This document shows positions 49,000 through 62,407 of a stretch of DNA of 64,000 bases, one piece after another (within the stretch, counting starts at the first letter, position 1; each line of letters begins with the position of its first letter). The notes beneath the pieces were generated by a model. It was not told the DNA's origin. It saw nothing but the letters and a program-made list of their open reading frames with translations, and ran no database searches. The DNA comes from Cyprinodon diabolis (lineage: Eukaryota > Chordata > Actinopteri > Cyprinodontiformes > Cyprinodontidae): positions 1-64,000 of the forward strand of contig JARPUW010000553.1 of the NCBI GenBank assembly GCA_030533445.1. The letters are read 5' to 3'. Both the position numbers and the translations under genes were made by a program.

Positions 49000-51900
49000 C
49001 TTGAGCTGCTGGAGCCTTGAGCTCCTGGAAGCTTGAGCTGCTGGAACCTTGAGCTGCTGGAACCTTGAGCTTCTGGAACCTTGAGCTGCTGGTGCTTCTG
49101 GAACCTTGAGCTGCTGGAACCTTGAGCTGCTGGTGCTTCTGGAACCTTGAGCTGCTGGTGCTTCTGGAACCTTGAGCTGCTGGAACCTTGAGCTGCTGGT
49201 GCTTCTGGAAGCTTGAGCTGCTGGAACCTTGAGCTGCTGGTGCTTCTGGGACCTTGAGCTTCTGGAACCTTGAGCTGCTGGAACCTTGACTTCTGGAGCC
49301 TTGAGCTGCTGGAACCTTGAAGTGCTGGAGCCTTGAGCTGCTGGAACCTTGAGCTGCTGGAACCTTGAGCTGCTGGAACCTTGAGCTGCTAGAACTTTGA
49401 GCTGCTGGTGCTTCTGGAACCTTGAGTTTCTGGAACCTTGAGCTTCTGGAACCTTGAGCTGCTGGAGCCTTGAGCTTCTGGAACCTTGAGCTGCTGAAGC
49501 CTTGAGCTTTTGGAACCTTGAGCTGCTGGAGCCTTGAGCTTCTGGAACCTTGAGCTGCTGGAACCTTGAGCTGCTGGAACCTTGAGCTGCTGGTGCTTCT
49601 GGAACCTTGAGCTGCTGGAACCTTGAGCTGCTGGTGCTTCTGGAACCTTGAGCTGCTGGAACCTTGAGCTGCTGGAACCTTGAGCTGCTGGAACCTTGAG
49701 CTGCTGGTGCTTCTGGAACCTTGAGCATCTGGACCCTTGAGCTTCTGGAACCTTGAGCTGCTGGAGCCTTGAGCTGCTGGTGCTTCTGGAACCTTGAGCT
49801 GCTGGAACCTTGAGCTGCTGGTGCTTCTGGAACCTTGAGCTGCTGGAACCTTGAGCTGCTGGAACCTTGAGCTGCTGGTGCTTCTGGAACCTTGAGCATC
49901 TGGAGCCTTGAGCTTCTGGAACCTTGAGCTGCTGGAGCCTTGAGCTGCTGGTGCTTCTGGAACCTTGAGCTGCTGGAGCCTTGAGCTCCTGGAACCTTGA
50001 GCTGCTGGAACCTTGAGCTGCTGGAACCTTGAGCTTCTGGAACCTTGAGCTGCTGGTGCTTCTGGAACCTTGAGCTGCTGGAACCTTGAGCTTCTGGTGC
50101 TTCTGGAACCTTGAGCTGCTGGTGCTTCTGGAACCTTGAGCTGCTGGAACCTTGAGCTGCTGGTGCTCCTGGAATCTTGAGCTTCTGGAACCTTGAGCTG
50201 CTGGAACCTTGACTTCTAGGAGCCTTGAGCTGCTGGAACCTTGAGCTGCTGGTGCTTCTGGAACCTTGAGCTGCTGGAACCTTGAGCTGCTGGAACATTG
50301 AGCTGCTGGTGCTTCTGGAACCTTGAGCATCTGGAGCCTTGAGCTTCTGGAACCTTGAGCTGCTGGAGCCTTGAGCTGCTGGTGCTTCTGGAACCTTGAG
50401 CTGCTGGAGCCTTGAGCTCCTGGAAGCTTGAGCTGCTGGAACCTTGAGCTGCTGGTGCTTCTGGAACCTTGAGCTGCTGGTGCTTCTGGAACCTTGAGCT
50501 GCTGGAACCTTGAGCTGCTGGAACCTTGAGCTGCTGGTGCTTCTGGAACCTTGAGCTGCTGGTGCTTCTGGAACCTTGAGCTGCTGGAACCTTGAGCTGC
50601 TGGTGCTTCTGGAACCTTGAGCTGCTGGAACCTTGAGCTGCTGGTGCTTCTGGAACCTTGAGCTTCTGGAACCTTGAGCTGCTGGAACCTTGACTTCTGG
50701 AGCCTTGAGCTGCTGGAACCTTGAAGTGCTGGAGCCTTGAGCTGCTGGAACCTTGAGCTGCTGGAACCTTGAGCTGCTGGAACCTTGAGCTGCTGGTGCT
50801 TCTGGAACCTTGAGCATCTGGAGCCTTGAGCTTCTGGAACCTTGAGCTGCTGGAGCCTTGAGCTGCTGGTGCTTCTGGAACCTTGAGCTGCTGGAACCTT
50901 GAGCTGCTGGAACCTTGAGCTGCTGGTGCTTCTGGAACCTTGAGCTGCTGGAACCTTGAGCTGCTGGAACCTTGAGCTGCTGGAACCTTGAGCTGCTGGT
51001 GCTTCTGGAACCTTGAGTATCTGGAGCCTTGAGCTTCTGGAACCTTGAGCTGCTGGAGCCTTGAGCTGCTGGTGCTTCTGGAACCTTGAGCTGCTGGAAC
51101 CTTGAGCTGCTGGTGCTTCTGGAACCTTGAGCATCTGGAGCCTTGAGCCTCTGGAACCTTGAGCTGCTGGAACCTTGAGCTGCTGGTGCTTCTGGAACCT
51201 TGAGCTGCTGGAACCTTGAGCTGCTGGTGCTTCTGGAACCTTGAGCTGCTGGAACCTTGAGCTGCTGGTGCTTCTGGAACCTTGAGCATCTGGAGCCTTG
51301 AGCTTCTGGAACCTTGAGCTGCTGGAGCCTTGAGCTGCTGGTGCTTCTGGAACCTTGAGCTGCTGGAGCCTTGAGCGGCTGGAACCTTGAGCTGCTGGAA
51401 CCTTGAGCTTCTGGAACCTTGAGCTGCTGGTGCTTCTGGAACCTTGAGCTGCTGGAACCTTGAGCTGCTGGAACCTTGAGCTGCTGGTGCTTCTGGAACC
51501 TTGAGCTTCTGGAGCCTTGAGCTGCTGGAACCTTGAAGTGCTGGATATTTGAGCTGCTGGAACCTTGAGCTGCTGGAACCTTGAGCTGCTGGAACCTTGA
51601 GCTGCTGGAGCTTTGAGCTGCTGGTTCTTCTGGAACCTTGAGCTTCTGGAACCTTGAGCTTCTGGAACCTTGAGCTGCTGGAGCCTTGAGATTCTGGAAC
51701 CTTAAGCTGCTGAAGCCTTGAGCTTCTGGAACCTTGAGCTGCTGGAGCCTTGAGCTTCTGGAACCTTGAGCTGCTGGAACCTTGAGCTGCTGGAACCTTG
51801 AGCTGTTGGAACCTTGAGCTGCTGGAACCTTGAGCTGCTGGTGCTTCTGGAACCTTGAGCTGCTGGAACCTTGAGCTGCTGGTGCTTCTGGAACCTTGAG

Positions 51901-54900
51901 CTGCTGGAACCTTGAGCTGCTCGAACCTTGAGCTGCTGGTGCTTCTGGAACCTTGAGCTGCTGGAACCTTGAGCTGCTGGAACCTTGAGCTGCTGGTGCT
52001 TCTGGAACCTTGAGCATCTGGAGCCTTGAGCTTCTGGAACCTTGAGCTGCTGGAGCCTTGAGCTGCTGGTGCTTCTGGAACCTTGAGCTGCTGGAGCCTT
52101 GAGCTGCTGGAACCTTGAGCTGCTGGAACCTTGAGCTGCTGGAACCTTGAGCTTCTGGAACCTTGAGCTGCTGGTGCTTCTGGAACCTTGAGCTGCTGGA
52201 ACCTTGAGCTGCTGGTGCTTCTGGAACCTTGAGCTGCTGGAACCTTGAGCTGCTGGTGCTTCTGGAACCTTGAGCTGCTGGAACCTTGAGCTGCTGGTGC
52301 TTCTGGAACCTTGAGCTGCTGGAACCTTGAGCTTTTGGAGCCTTGAGCTGCTGGAACCTTGAAGTGCTGGAGCCTTGAGCTGCTGGAACCTTGAGCTTCT
52401 GGAACCTTGAGCTGCTGGAGCCTTGAGCTGCTGGTGCTTCTGGAACCTTGAACTGCTGGAACCTTGAGCTTCTGGAACCTTGAGCTGCTGGTGCTTCTGG
52501 AACCTTGAGCTGCTGGAACCTTGAGCTGCTGGAACCTTGAGCTGCTGGTGCTTCTGGAACCTTGAGCTGCTGGAACCTTGAGCTGCTGGTGCTTCTGGAA
52601 CCTTGAGCTGCTGGAACCTTGAGCTGCTGGTGCTTCTGGAACCTTGAGCTGCTGGAACCTTGAGCTGCTGGTGCTTCTGGAACCTTGAGCTTCTGGAACC
52701 TTGAGCTGCTGGAACCTTGAGCTTCTGGAGCCTTGAGCTGCTGGAACCTTGAAGTGCTGGATATTTGAGCTGCTGGAACCTTGAGCTGCTGGAACCTTGA
52801 GCTGCTGGAACCTTGAGCTGCTGGAGCTTTGAGCTGCTGGTTCTTCTGGAACCTTGAGCTTCTGGAACCTTGAGCTTCTGGAACCTTGAGCTGCTGGAGC
52901 CTTGAGATTCTGGAACCTTAAGCTGCTGAAGCCTTGAGCTTCTGGAACCTTGAGCTGCTGCAGCCTTGAGCTTCTGGAACCTTGAGCTGCTGGAACCTTG
53001 AGCTGCTGGAACCTTGAGCTGTTGGAACCTTGAGCTGCTGGAACCTTGAGCTGCTGGTGCTTCTGGAACCTTGAGCTGCTGGAACCTTGAGCTGCTGGTG
53101 CTTCTGGAACCTTGAGCTGCTGGAACCTTGAGCTGCTGGAACCTTAAGCTGCTGGTGCTTCTGGAACCTTGAGCTGCTGGAACCTTGAGCTGCTGGTGCT
53201 TCTGGAACCTTGAGCATCTGGAGCCTTGAGCTTCTGGAACCTTGAGCTGCTGGAGCCTTGAGCTGCTGGTGCTTCTGGAACCTTGAGCTGCTGGAGCCTT
53301 GAGCTGCTGGAACCTTGAGCTGCTGGAACCTTGAGCTGCTGGAACCTTGAGCTTCTGGAACCTTTTGCTGCTGGTGCTTCTGGAACCTTGAGCTGCTGGA
53401 ACCTTGAGCTGCTGGAACCTTGAGCTGCTGGTGCTTCTGGAACCTTGAGCTGCTGGAACCTTGAGCTGCTGGTGCTTCTGGAACCTTGAGCTGCTGGAAC
53501 CTTGAGCTGCTGGTGCTTCTGGAACCTTGAGCTGCTGGAACCTTGAGCTGCTGGTGCTTCTGGAACCTTGAGCTGCTGGAACCTTGAGCTTCTGGAGCCT
53601 TGAGCTGCTGGAACCTTGAAGTGCTGGAGCCTTGAGCTGCTGGAACCTTGAGCTGCTGGAACCTTGAGCTGCTGGAGCTTTGAGCTGCTGGTGCTTCTGG
53701 AACCTTGAGCTTCTGGAACCTTGAGCTGCTGGAGCCTTGAGCTTCTGGAACCTTGAGCTGCTGAAGCCTTGAGCTGCTGGAACCTTCAGCTGCTGGTGCT
53801 TCTGGAACCTTGAGCTGCTGGAACCTTCAGCTGCTGGTGCTTCTGGAACCTTGAGATGCTGGTGCTTCTGGAACCTTGAGCTGCTGGAACCTTCAGCTGC
53901 TGGTGCTTCTGGAACCTTGAGCTGCTGGAACCTTGAGCTGCTGGAACCTTCAGCTGCTGGTGCTTCTGGAACCTTGAGCATCTGGAGCCTTGAGCCTCTG
54001 GAACCTTGAGCTGCTGGAACCTTGAGCTGCTGGAACCTTGAGCTGCTGGTGCTTCTGGAACCTTGAGCATCTGGAGCCTTGAGCTTCTGGAACCTTGAGC
54101 TGCTGGAGCCTTGAGCTGCTGGTGCTTCTGGAACCTTGAGCTGCTGGAGCCTTGAGCTCCTGGAAGCTTGAGCTGCTGGAACCTTGAGCTGCTGGAACCT
54201 TGAGCTTCTGGAACCTTGAGCTGCTGGTGCTTCTGGAACCTTGAGCTGCTGGAACCTTGAGCTGCTGGTGCTTCTGGAACCTTGAGCTGCTGGTGCTTCT
54301 GGAACCTTGAGCTGCTGGAACCTTGAGCTGCTGGTGCTTCTGGAAGCTTGAGCTGCTGGAACCTTGAGCTGCTGGTGCTTCTGGGACCTTGAGCTTCTGG
54401 AACCTTGAGCTGCTGGAACCTTGACTTCTGGAGCCTTGAGCTGCTGGAACCTTGAAGTGCTGGAGCCTTGAGCTGCTGGAACCTTGAGCTGCTGGACCCT
54501 TGAGCTGCTGGAACCTTGAGCTGCTAGAACTTTGAGCTGCTGGTGCTTCTGGAACCTTGAGTTTCTGGAACCTTGAGCTTCTGGAACCTTGAGCTGCTGG
54601 AGCCTTGAGCTTCTGGAACCTTGAGCTGCTGAAGCCTTGAGCTTTTGGAACCTTGAGCTGCTGGAGCCTTGAGCTTCTGGAACCTTGAGCTGCTGGAACC
54701 TTGAGCTGCTGGAACCTTGAGCTGCTGGTGCTTCTGGAACCTTGAGCTGCTGGTGCTTCTGGAACCTTGAGCTGCTGGAACCTTGAGCTGCTGGTGCTTC
54801 TGGAACCTTGAGCATCTGGACCCTTGAGCTTCTGGAACCTTGAGCTGCTGGAGCCTTGAGCTGCTGGTGCTTCTGGAACCTTGAGCTGCTGGAACCTTGA

Positions 54901-57900
54901 GCTGCTGGTGCTTCTGGAACCTTGAGCTGCTGGAACCTTGAGCTGCTGGAACCTTGAGCTGCTGGTGCTTCTGGAACCTTGAGCATCTGGAGCCTTGAGC
55001 TTCTGGAACCTTGAGCTGCTGGAGCCTTGAGCTGCTGGTGCTTCTGGAACCTTGAGCTGCTGGAGCCTTGAGCTCCTGGAACCTTGAGCTGCTGGAACCT
55101 TGAGCTGCTGGAACCTTGAGCTTCTGGAACCTTGAGCTGCTGGTGCTTCTGGAACCTTGAGCTGCTGGAACCTTGAGCTTCTGGTGCTTCTGGAACCTTG
55201 AGCTGCTGGTGCTTCTGGAACCTTGAGCTGCTGGAACCTTGAGCTGCTGGTGCTCCTGGAATCTTGAGCTTCTGGAACCTTGAGCTGCTGGAACCTTGAC
55301 TTCTAGGAGCCTTGAGCTGCTGGAACCTTGAGCTGCTGGTGCTTCTGGAACCTTGAGCTGCTGGAACCTTGAGCTGCTGGAACATTGAGCTGCTGGTGCT
55401 TCTGGAACCTTGAGCATCTGGAGCCTTGAGCTTCTGGAACCTTGAGCTGCTGGAGCCTTGAGCTGCTGGTGCTTCTGGAACCTTGAGCTGCTGGAGCCTT
55501 GAGCTCCTGGAAGCTTGAGCTGCTGGAACCTTGAGCTGCTGGAACCTTGTGCTTCTGGAACCTTGAGCTGCTGGTGCTTCTGGAACCTTGAGCTGCTGGA
55601 ACCTTGAGCTGCTGGTGCTTCTGGAACCTTGAGCTGCTGGTGCTTCTGGAACCTTGAGCTGCTGGAACCTTGAGCTGCTGGTGCTTCTGGAACCTTGAGC
55701 TGCTGGAACCTTGAGCTGCTGGTGCTTCTGGAACCTTGAGCTTCTGCAACCTTGAGCTGCTGGAACCTTGACTTCTGGAGCCTTGAGCTGCTGGAACCTT
55801 GAAGTGCTGGAGCCTTGAGCTGCTGGAACCTTGAGCTGCTGGAACCTTGAGCTGCTGGAACCTTGAGCTGCTGGAGCTTTGAGCTGCTGGTGCTTCTGGA
55901 ACCTTGAGTTTCTGGAACCTTGAGCTTCTGGAACCTTGAGCTGCTGGAGCCTTGAGCTTCTGGAACCTTGTCCTGCTGAAGCCTTGAGCTTCTGGAACCT
56001 TGAGCTGCTGGAGCCTTGAGCTTCTGGAACCTTGAGCTGCTGGAACCTTGAGCTGCTGGAACCTTGAGCTGCTGGAACCTTGAGCTGCTGGTGCTTCTGG
56101 AACCTTGAGCTGCTGGAACCTTGAGCTGCTGGTGCTTCTGGAACCTTGAGCTGCTGGAACCTTGAGCTGCTGGTGCTTCTGGAACCTTGAGCTGCTGGAA
56201 CCTTGAGCTGCTGGTGCTTCTGGAACCTTGAGCATCTGGAGCCTTGAGCTTCTGGAACCTTGAGCTGCTGGAACCTTGAGCTGCTGGAACCTTGAGCTTC
56301 TGGAACCTTGAGCTGCTGGTGCTTCTGGAACCTTGAGCTGCTGGAACCTTGAGCTTCTGGTGCTTCTGGAACCTTGAGCTGCTGGTGCTTCTGGAACCTT
56401 GAGCTGCTGGAACCTTGAGCTTCTGGAACCTTGAGCTGCTGGTGCTTCTGGAACCTTGAGCTGCTGGAACCTTGAGCTTCTGGTGCTTCTGGAACCTTGA
56501 GCTGCTGGTGCTTCTGGAACCTTGAGCTGCTGGAACCTTGAGCTGCTGGTGCTTCTGGAATCTTGAGCTTTTGGAACCTTGAGCTGCTGGAACCTTGACT
56601 TCTAGGAGCCTTGAGCTGCTGGAACCTTGAGCTGCTGGTGCTTCTGGAACCTTGAGCTGCTGGAACCTTGAGCTGCTGGAACATTGAGCTGCTGGTGCTT
56701 CTGGAACCTTGAGCATCTGGAGCCTTGAGCTTCTGGAACCTTGAGCTGCTGGAGCCTTGAGCTGCTGGTGCTTCTGGAACCTTGAGCTGCTGGAGCCTTG
56801 AGCTCCTGGAAGCTTGAGCTGCTGGAACCTTGAGCTGCTGGAACCTTGTGCTTCTGGAACCTTGAGCTGCTGGTGCTTCTGGAACCTTGAGCTGCTGGAA
56901 CCTTGAGCTGCTGGAACCTTGAGCTGATGGTGCTTCTGGAACCTTGAGCTGCTGGTGCTTCTGGAACCTTGAGCTGCTGGAACCTTGAGCTGCTGGTGCT
57001 TCTGGAACCTTGAGCTGCTGGAACCTTGAGCTGCTGGTGCTTCTGGAACCTTGAGCTTCTGGAACCTTGAGCTGCTGGAACCTTGACTTCTGGAGCCTTG
57101 AGCTGCTGGAACCTTGAAGTGCTGGAGCCTTGAGCTGCTGGAACCTTGAGCTGCTGGAACCTTGAGCTGCTGGAGCTTTGAGCTGCTGGTGCTTCTGCAA
57201 CCTTGAGTTTCTGGAACCTTGAGCTTCTGGAACCTTGAGCTGCTGTAGCCTTGAGCTTCTGGAACCTTGAGCTGCTGAAGCCTTGAGCTTCTGGAACCTT
57301 GAGCTGCTGGAGCCTTGAGCTTCTGGAACCTTGAGCTGCTGGTGCTTCTGGAACCTTGAGCTGCTGGAACCTTGAGCTGCTGGTGCTTCTGGAACCTTGA
57401 GCTGCTGGAAACTTGAGCTGCTGGTGCTTCTGGAACCTTGAGCTGCTGGAACCTTGAGCTGCTGGAACCTTGAGCTGCTGGTGCTTCTGGAACCTTGAGC
57501 ATCTGGAGCCTTGAGCTTCTGGAACCTTGAGCTGCTGGAGCCTTGAGCTGCTGGTGCTTCTGGAACCTTGAGCTGCTGGAACATTGAGCTGCTGGTGCTT
57601 CTGGAACCTTGAGCTGCTGGAACCTTGAGCTGCTGGAACCTTGAGCTGCTGGTGCTTCTGGAACCTTGAGCATCTGGAGCCTTGAGCTTCTGGAACCTTG
57701 AGCTGCTGGTGCTTCTGGAACCTTGAGCTGCTGGAACCTTGAGCTGCTGGAACCTTGAGCTGCTGGTGCTTCTGGAAGCTTGAGCTGCTGGTGCTTCTGG
57801 AACCTTGAGCTGCTGGAACCTTGAGCTGCTGGTGCTTCTGGAACCTTGAGCTGCTGGAACCTTGAGCTGCTGGTGCTTCTGGAATCTTGAGCTTCTGGAA

Positions 57901-60100
57901 CCTTGAGCTGCTGGAACCTTGACTTCTAGGAGCCTTGAGCTGCTGGAACCTTGAAGTGCTGGAGCCTTGAGCTGCTGGAACCTTGAGCTGCTGGAACCTT
58001 TTGCTGCTGGAACCTTGAGCTGCTGGAGCTTTGAGCTGCTGGTGCTTCTGGAACCTTGAGCTGCTGGAAACTTGACTTCTGGAGCCTTGAGCTGCTGGAA
58101 CCTTGAAGTGCTGGAGCCTTGAGCTGCTGGAACCTTGAGTTGCTGGAACCTTGAGCTGCTGGAACCTTGAGCTGCTGGAGCTTTGAGCTGCTGGTGCTTC
58201 TGGAACCTTGAGTTTCTGGAACCTTGAGCTTCTGGAACCTTGAGCTGCTGGAGCCTTGAGCTTCTGGAACCTTGAGCTGCTGAAGCCTTGAGCTTCTGGA
58301 ACCTTGAGCTGCTGGAGCCTTGAGCTTCTGGAACCTTGAGCTGCTGGAACCTTGAGCTGCTGGAACCTTGAGCTGCTGGAACCTTGAGCTGCTGGTGCTT
58401 CTGGAACCTTGAGCTGCTGGAACCTTGAGCTGCTGGTGCTTCTGGAACCTTGAGCTGCTGGAACCTTGAGCTGCTGGTGCTTCTGGAACCTTGAGCTTCT
58501 GGAACCTTGAGCTGCTGGAACCTTGAGCTGCTGGTGCTTCTGGAACCTTGAGCATCTGGAGCCTTGAGCTTCTGGAACCTTGAGCTGCTGGAGCCTTGAG
58601 CTGCTGGTGCTTCTGGAACCTTGAGCTGCTGGAACATTGAGCTGCTGGTGCTTCTGGAACCTTGAGCTGCTGGAACCTTGAGCTGCTGGAACCTTGAGCT
58701 GCTGGTGCTTCTGGAACCTTGAGCATCTGGAGCCTTGAGCTTCTGGAACCTTGAGCTGCTGGTGCTTCTGGAACCTTGAGCTGCTGGAACCTTGAGCTGC
58801 TGGAACCTTGAGCTGCTGGTGCTTCTGGAAGCTTGAGCTGCTGGTGCTTCTGGAACCTTGAGCTGCTGGAACCTTGAGCTGCTGGTGCTTCTGGAGCCTT
58901 GAGCTGCTGGAACCTTGAGCTGCTGGTGCTTCTGGAATCTTGAGCTTCTGGAACCTTGAGCTGCTGGAACCTTGACTTCTAGGAGCCTTGAGCTGCTGGA
59001 AACTTGAAGTGCTGGAGCCTTGAGCTGCTGGAACCTTGAGCTGCTGGAACCTTTTGCTGCTGGAACCTTGAGCTTCTGGTGCTTCTGGAACCTTGAGCTG
59101 CTGGTGCTTCTGGAACCTTGAGCTGCTGGAACCTTGAGCTGCTGGTGCTTCTGGAATCTTGAGCTTCTGGAACCTTGAGCTGCTGGAACCTTGACTTCTA
59201 GGAGCCTTGAGCTGCTGGAACCTTGAGCTGCTGGTGCTTCTGGAACCTTGAGCTGCTGGAACCTTGAGCTGCTGGAACATTGAGCTGCTGGTGCTTCTGG
59301 AACCTTGAGCATCTGGAGCCTTGAGCTTCTGGAACCTTGAGCTGCTGGAGCCTTGAGCTGCTGGTGCTTCTGGAACCTTGAGCTGCTGGAGCCTTGAGCT
59401 CCTGGAAGCTTGAGCTGCTGTAACCTTGAGCTGCTGGAACCTTGTGCTTCTGGAACCTTGAGCTGCTGGTGCTTCTGGAACCTTGAGCTGCTGGTGCTTC
59501 TGGAACCTTGAGCTGCTGGAACCTTGAGCTGCTGGTGCTTCTGGAACCTTGAGCTGCTGGAGCCTTGAGCTGCTGGAACCTTCAGCTGCTGGTGCTTCTG
59601 GAACCTTGAGCTGCTGGAACCTTGAGCTGCTGGTGCTTCTGGAACCTTGAGCTGCTGGAACCTTGAGCTGCTGGAGCCTTGTGCTGCTGGTGCTTCTGGA
59701 ACCTTTTGCATCTGGAGCCTTGAGCTTCTGGAACCTTGAGCTGCTGGAGCCTTGAGCTGCTGGAACGTTGAGCTGCTGGAACCTTGGGCTTCTGGAACCT
59801 TGAGCTGCTGGTGCTTCTGGAACCTTGAGCTGCTGTAACCTTGAGCTGCTGGAACCTTGAGCTGCTGGTGCTTCTGGAACCTTGAGCTGCTGGAACCTTG
59901 AGCTGCTGGAACCTTGAGCTGCTGGAACCTTGAGCTGCTGGTGCTTCTGGAACCTTGAGCTGCTGGAACCTTGAGCTGCTGGTGCTTCTGGAACCTTGAG
60001 CTGCTGGAACCTTGAGCTGCTGGTGCTTCTGGAACCTTGAGCTGCTGGAACCTTGAGCTGCTGGTGCTTCTGGAACCTTGAGCTTCTGGAACCTTGAGCT
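49000..60100. repeat. Heterogeneous zone of the array
   Basis: Rare variants uncommon further left are concentrated here: GGAAGCTTGAG, GGAATCTTGAG, GACTTCTAGGAGCC, AACCTTGTGCTTCT, and TTTTGC followed by a 16-mer. The regular spacing of the TTTTGCTGCTGGTGC marker stretches to 7409 bp. Local duplications exist: text around 57750-58340 recurs at 63425-64000, offset 5674 bp. Confidence 0.6.
51702..59711 (-). other. Longest open frame in the array (2669 codons)
   Basis: Frame from an ATG made by the variant TTGCATCTGG at 59711 to a TAA from the variant CCTTAAGC at 51702. The product would be SSSRFQQLKVPAAQGS in endless variation with inserted KHQ (the 9-bp module), rich in Ser, Gln, Ala, Lys and Pro, with no signal peptide, membrane segment or known domain. 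Similar frames of 1541 (27967-32592), 1344 (42022-46056), 1230 (18811-22503), 1094 (48733-52017), 1089 (11554-14823) and 1049 (54524-57673) codons lie in all three phases. Mutually overlapping frames that code for the same peptide argue that openness is a property of the unit. No promoter or splice signal was seen. I do not call it a gene. Confidence 0.35.
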
Positions 60101-60310
60101 GCTGGAACCTTGAGCTTCTGGAGCCTTGAGCTGCTGGAACCTTGAAGTGCTGGATATTTGAGCTGCTGGAACCTTGAGCTGCTGGAACCTTGAGCTGCTG
60201 GAACCTTGAGCTGCTGGAGCTTTGAGCTGCTGGTTCTTCTGGAACCTTGAGCTTCTGGAACCTTGAGCTTCTGGAACCTTGAGCTGCTGGAGCCTTGAGA
60301 TTCTGGAACC

Positions 60311-62407
60311 TTAAGCTGCTGAAGCCTTGAGCTTCTGGAACCTTGAGCTGCTGCAGCCTTGAGCTTCTGGAACCTTGAGCTGCTGGAACCTTGAGCTGCT
60401 GGAACCTTGAGCTGTTGGAACCTTGAGCTGCTGGAACCTTGAGCTGCTGGTGCTTCTGGAACCTTGAGCTGCTGGAACCTTGAGCTGCTGGTGCTTCTGG
60501 AACCTTGAGCTGCTGGAACCTTGAGCTGCTGGAACCTTAAGCTGCTGGTGCTTCTGGAACCTTGAGCTGCTGGAACCTTGAGCTGCTGGAACCTTGAGCT
60601 GCTGGTGCTTCTGGAACCTTGAGCATCTGGAGCCTTGAGCTTCTGGAACCTTGAGCTGCTGGAGCCTTGAGCTGCTGGTGCTTCTGGAACCTTGAGCTGC
60701 TGGAGCCTTGAGCTGCTGGAACCTTGAGCTGCTGGAACCTTGAGCTGCTGGAACCTTGAGCTTCTGGAACCTTTTGCTGCTGGTGCTTCTGGAACCTTGA
60801 GCTGCTGGAACCTTGAGCTGCTGGAACCTTGAGCTGCTGGTGCTTCTGGAACCTTGAGCTGCTGGAACCTTGAGCTGCTGGTGCTTCTGGAACCTTGAGC
60901 TGCTGGAACCTTGAGCTGCTGGTGCTTCTGGAACCTTGAGCTGCTGGAACCTTGAGCTGCTGGTGCTTCTGGAACCTTGAGCTGCTGGAACCTTGAGCTT
61001 CTGGAGCCTTGAGCTGCTGGAACCTTGAAGTGCTGGAGCCTTGAGCTGCTGGAACCTTGAGCTGCTGGAACCTTGAGCTGCTGGAGCTTTGAGCTGCTGG
61101 TGCTTCTGGAACCTTGAGCTTCTGGAACCTTGAGCTGCTGGAGCCTTGAGCTTCTGGAACCTTGAGCTGCTGAAGCCTTGAGCTGCTGGAACCTTCAGCT
61201 GCTGGTGCTTCTGGAACCTTGAGCTGCTGGAACCTTCAGCTGCTGGTGCTTCTGGAACCTTGAGATGCTGGTGCTTCTGGAACCTTGAGCTGCTGGAACC
61301 TTCAGCTGCTGGTGCTTCTGGAACCTTGAGCTGCTGGAACCTTGAGCTGCTGGAACCTTCAGCTGCTGGTGCTTCTGGAACCTTGAGCATCTGGAGCCTT
61401 GAGCCTCTGGAACCTTGAGCTGCTGGAGCCTTGAGCTGCTGGTGCTTCTGGAACCTTGAGCTGCTGGAACCTTGAGCTGCTGGTGCTTCTGGAACCTTGC
61501 GCTGCTGGAACCTTGAGCTGCTGGAACCTTGAGCTGCTGGTGCTTCTGGAACCTTGAGCATCTGGAGCCTTGAGCTTCTGGAACCTTGAGCTGCTGGAGC
61601 CTTGAGCTGCTGGTGCTTCTGGAACCTTGAGCTGCTGGAGCCTTGAGCTGCTGGAACCTTCAGCTGCTGGTGCTTCTGGAACCTTGAGCTGCTGGAACCT
61701 TGAGCTGCTGGAACCTTGAGTTGCTGGTGCTTCTGGAACCTTGAGCACCTGGAGCCTTGAGCCTCTGGAACCTTGAGCTGCTGGAGCCTTGAGCTGCTGG
61801 TGCTTCTGGAACCTTGAGCTGCTGGAACCTTGAGCTGCTGGTGCTTCTGGAACCTTGAGCTGCTGGAACCTTGAGCTGCTGGAACCTTGAGCTGCTGGTG
61901 CTTCTGGAACCTTGAGCATCTGGAGCCTTGAGCTTCTGGAACCTTGAGCTGCTGGAGCCTTGAGCTGCTGGTGCTTCTGGAACCTTGAGCTGCTGGAACC
62001 TTGAGCTGCTGGAACCTTGAGCTGCTGGTGCTTCTGGAACCTTGAGCTGCTGGAACCTTGAGCTGCTGGAACCTTGAGCTGCTGGAACCTTGAGCTGCTG
62101 GTGCTTCTGGAACCTTGAGTATCTGGAGCCTTGAGCTTCTGGAACCTTGAGCTGCTGGAGCCTTGAGCTGCTGGTGCTTCTGGAACCTTGAGCTGCTGGA
62201 ACCTTGAGCTGCTGGAACCTTGAGCTGCTGGTGCTTCTGGAACCTTGAGCATCTGGAGCCTTGAGCCTCTGGAACCTTGAGCTGCTGGAACCTTGAGCTG
62301 CTGGTGCTTCTGGAACCTTGAGCTGCTGGAACCTTGAGCTGCTGGTGCTTCTGGAACCTTGAGCTGCTGGAACCTTGAGCTGCTGGTGCTTCTGGAACCT
62401 TGAGCAT
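60311..62407. repeat. Second copy of the 35210-37306 block
   Basis: The 698-codon translation looks identical to that at 35210-37306; another frame differs by M versus V (GAGCATCTGG versus GAGCACCTGG near 61745). Confidence 0.75.
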
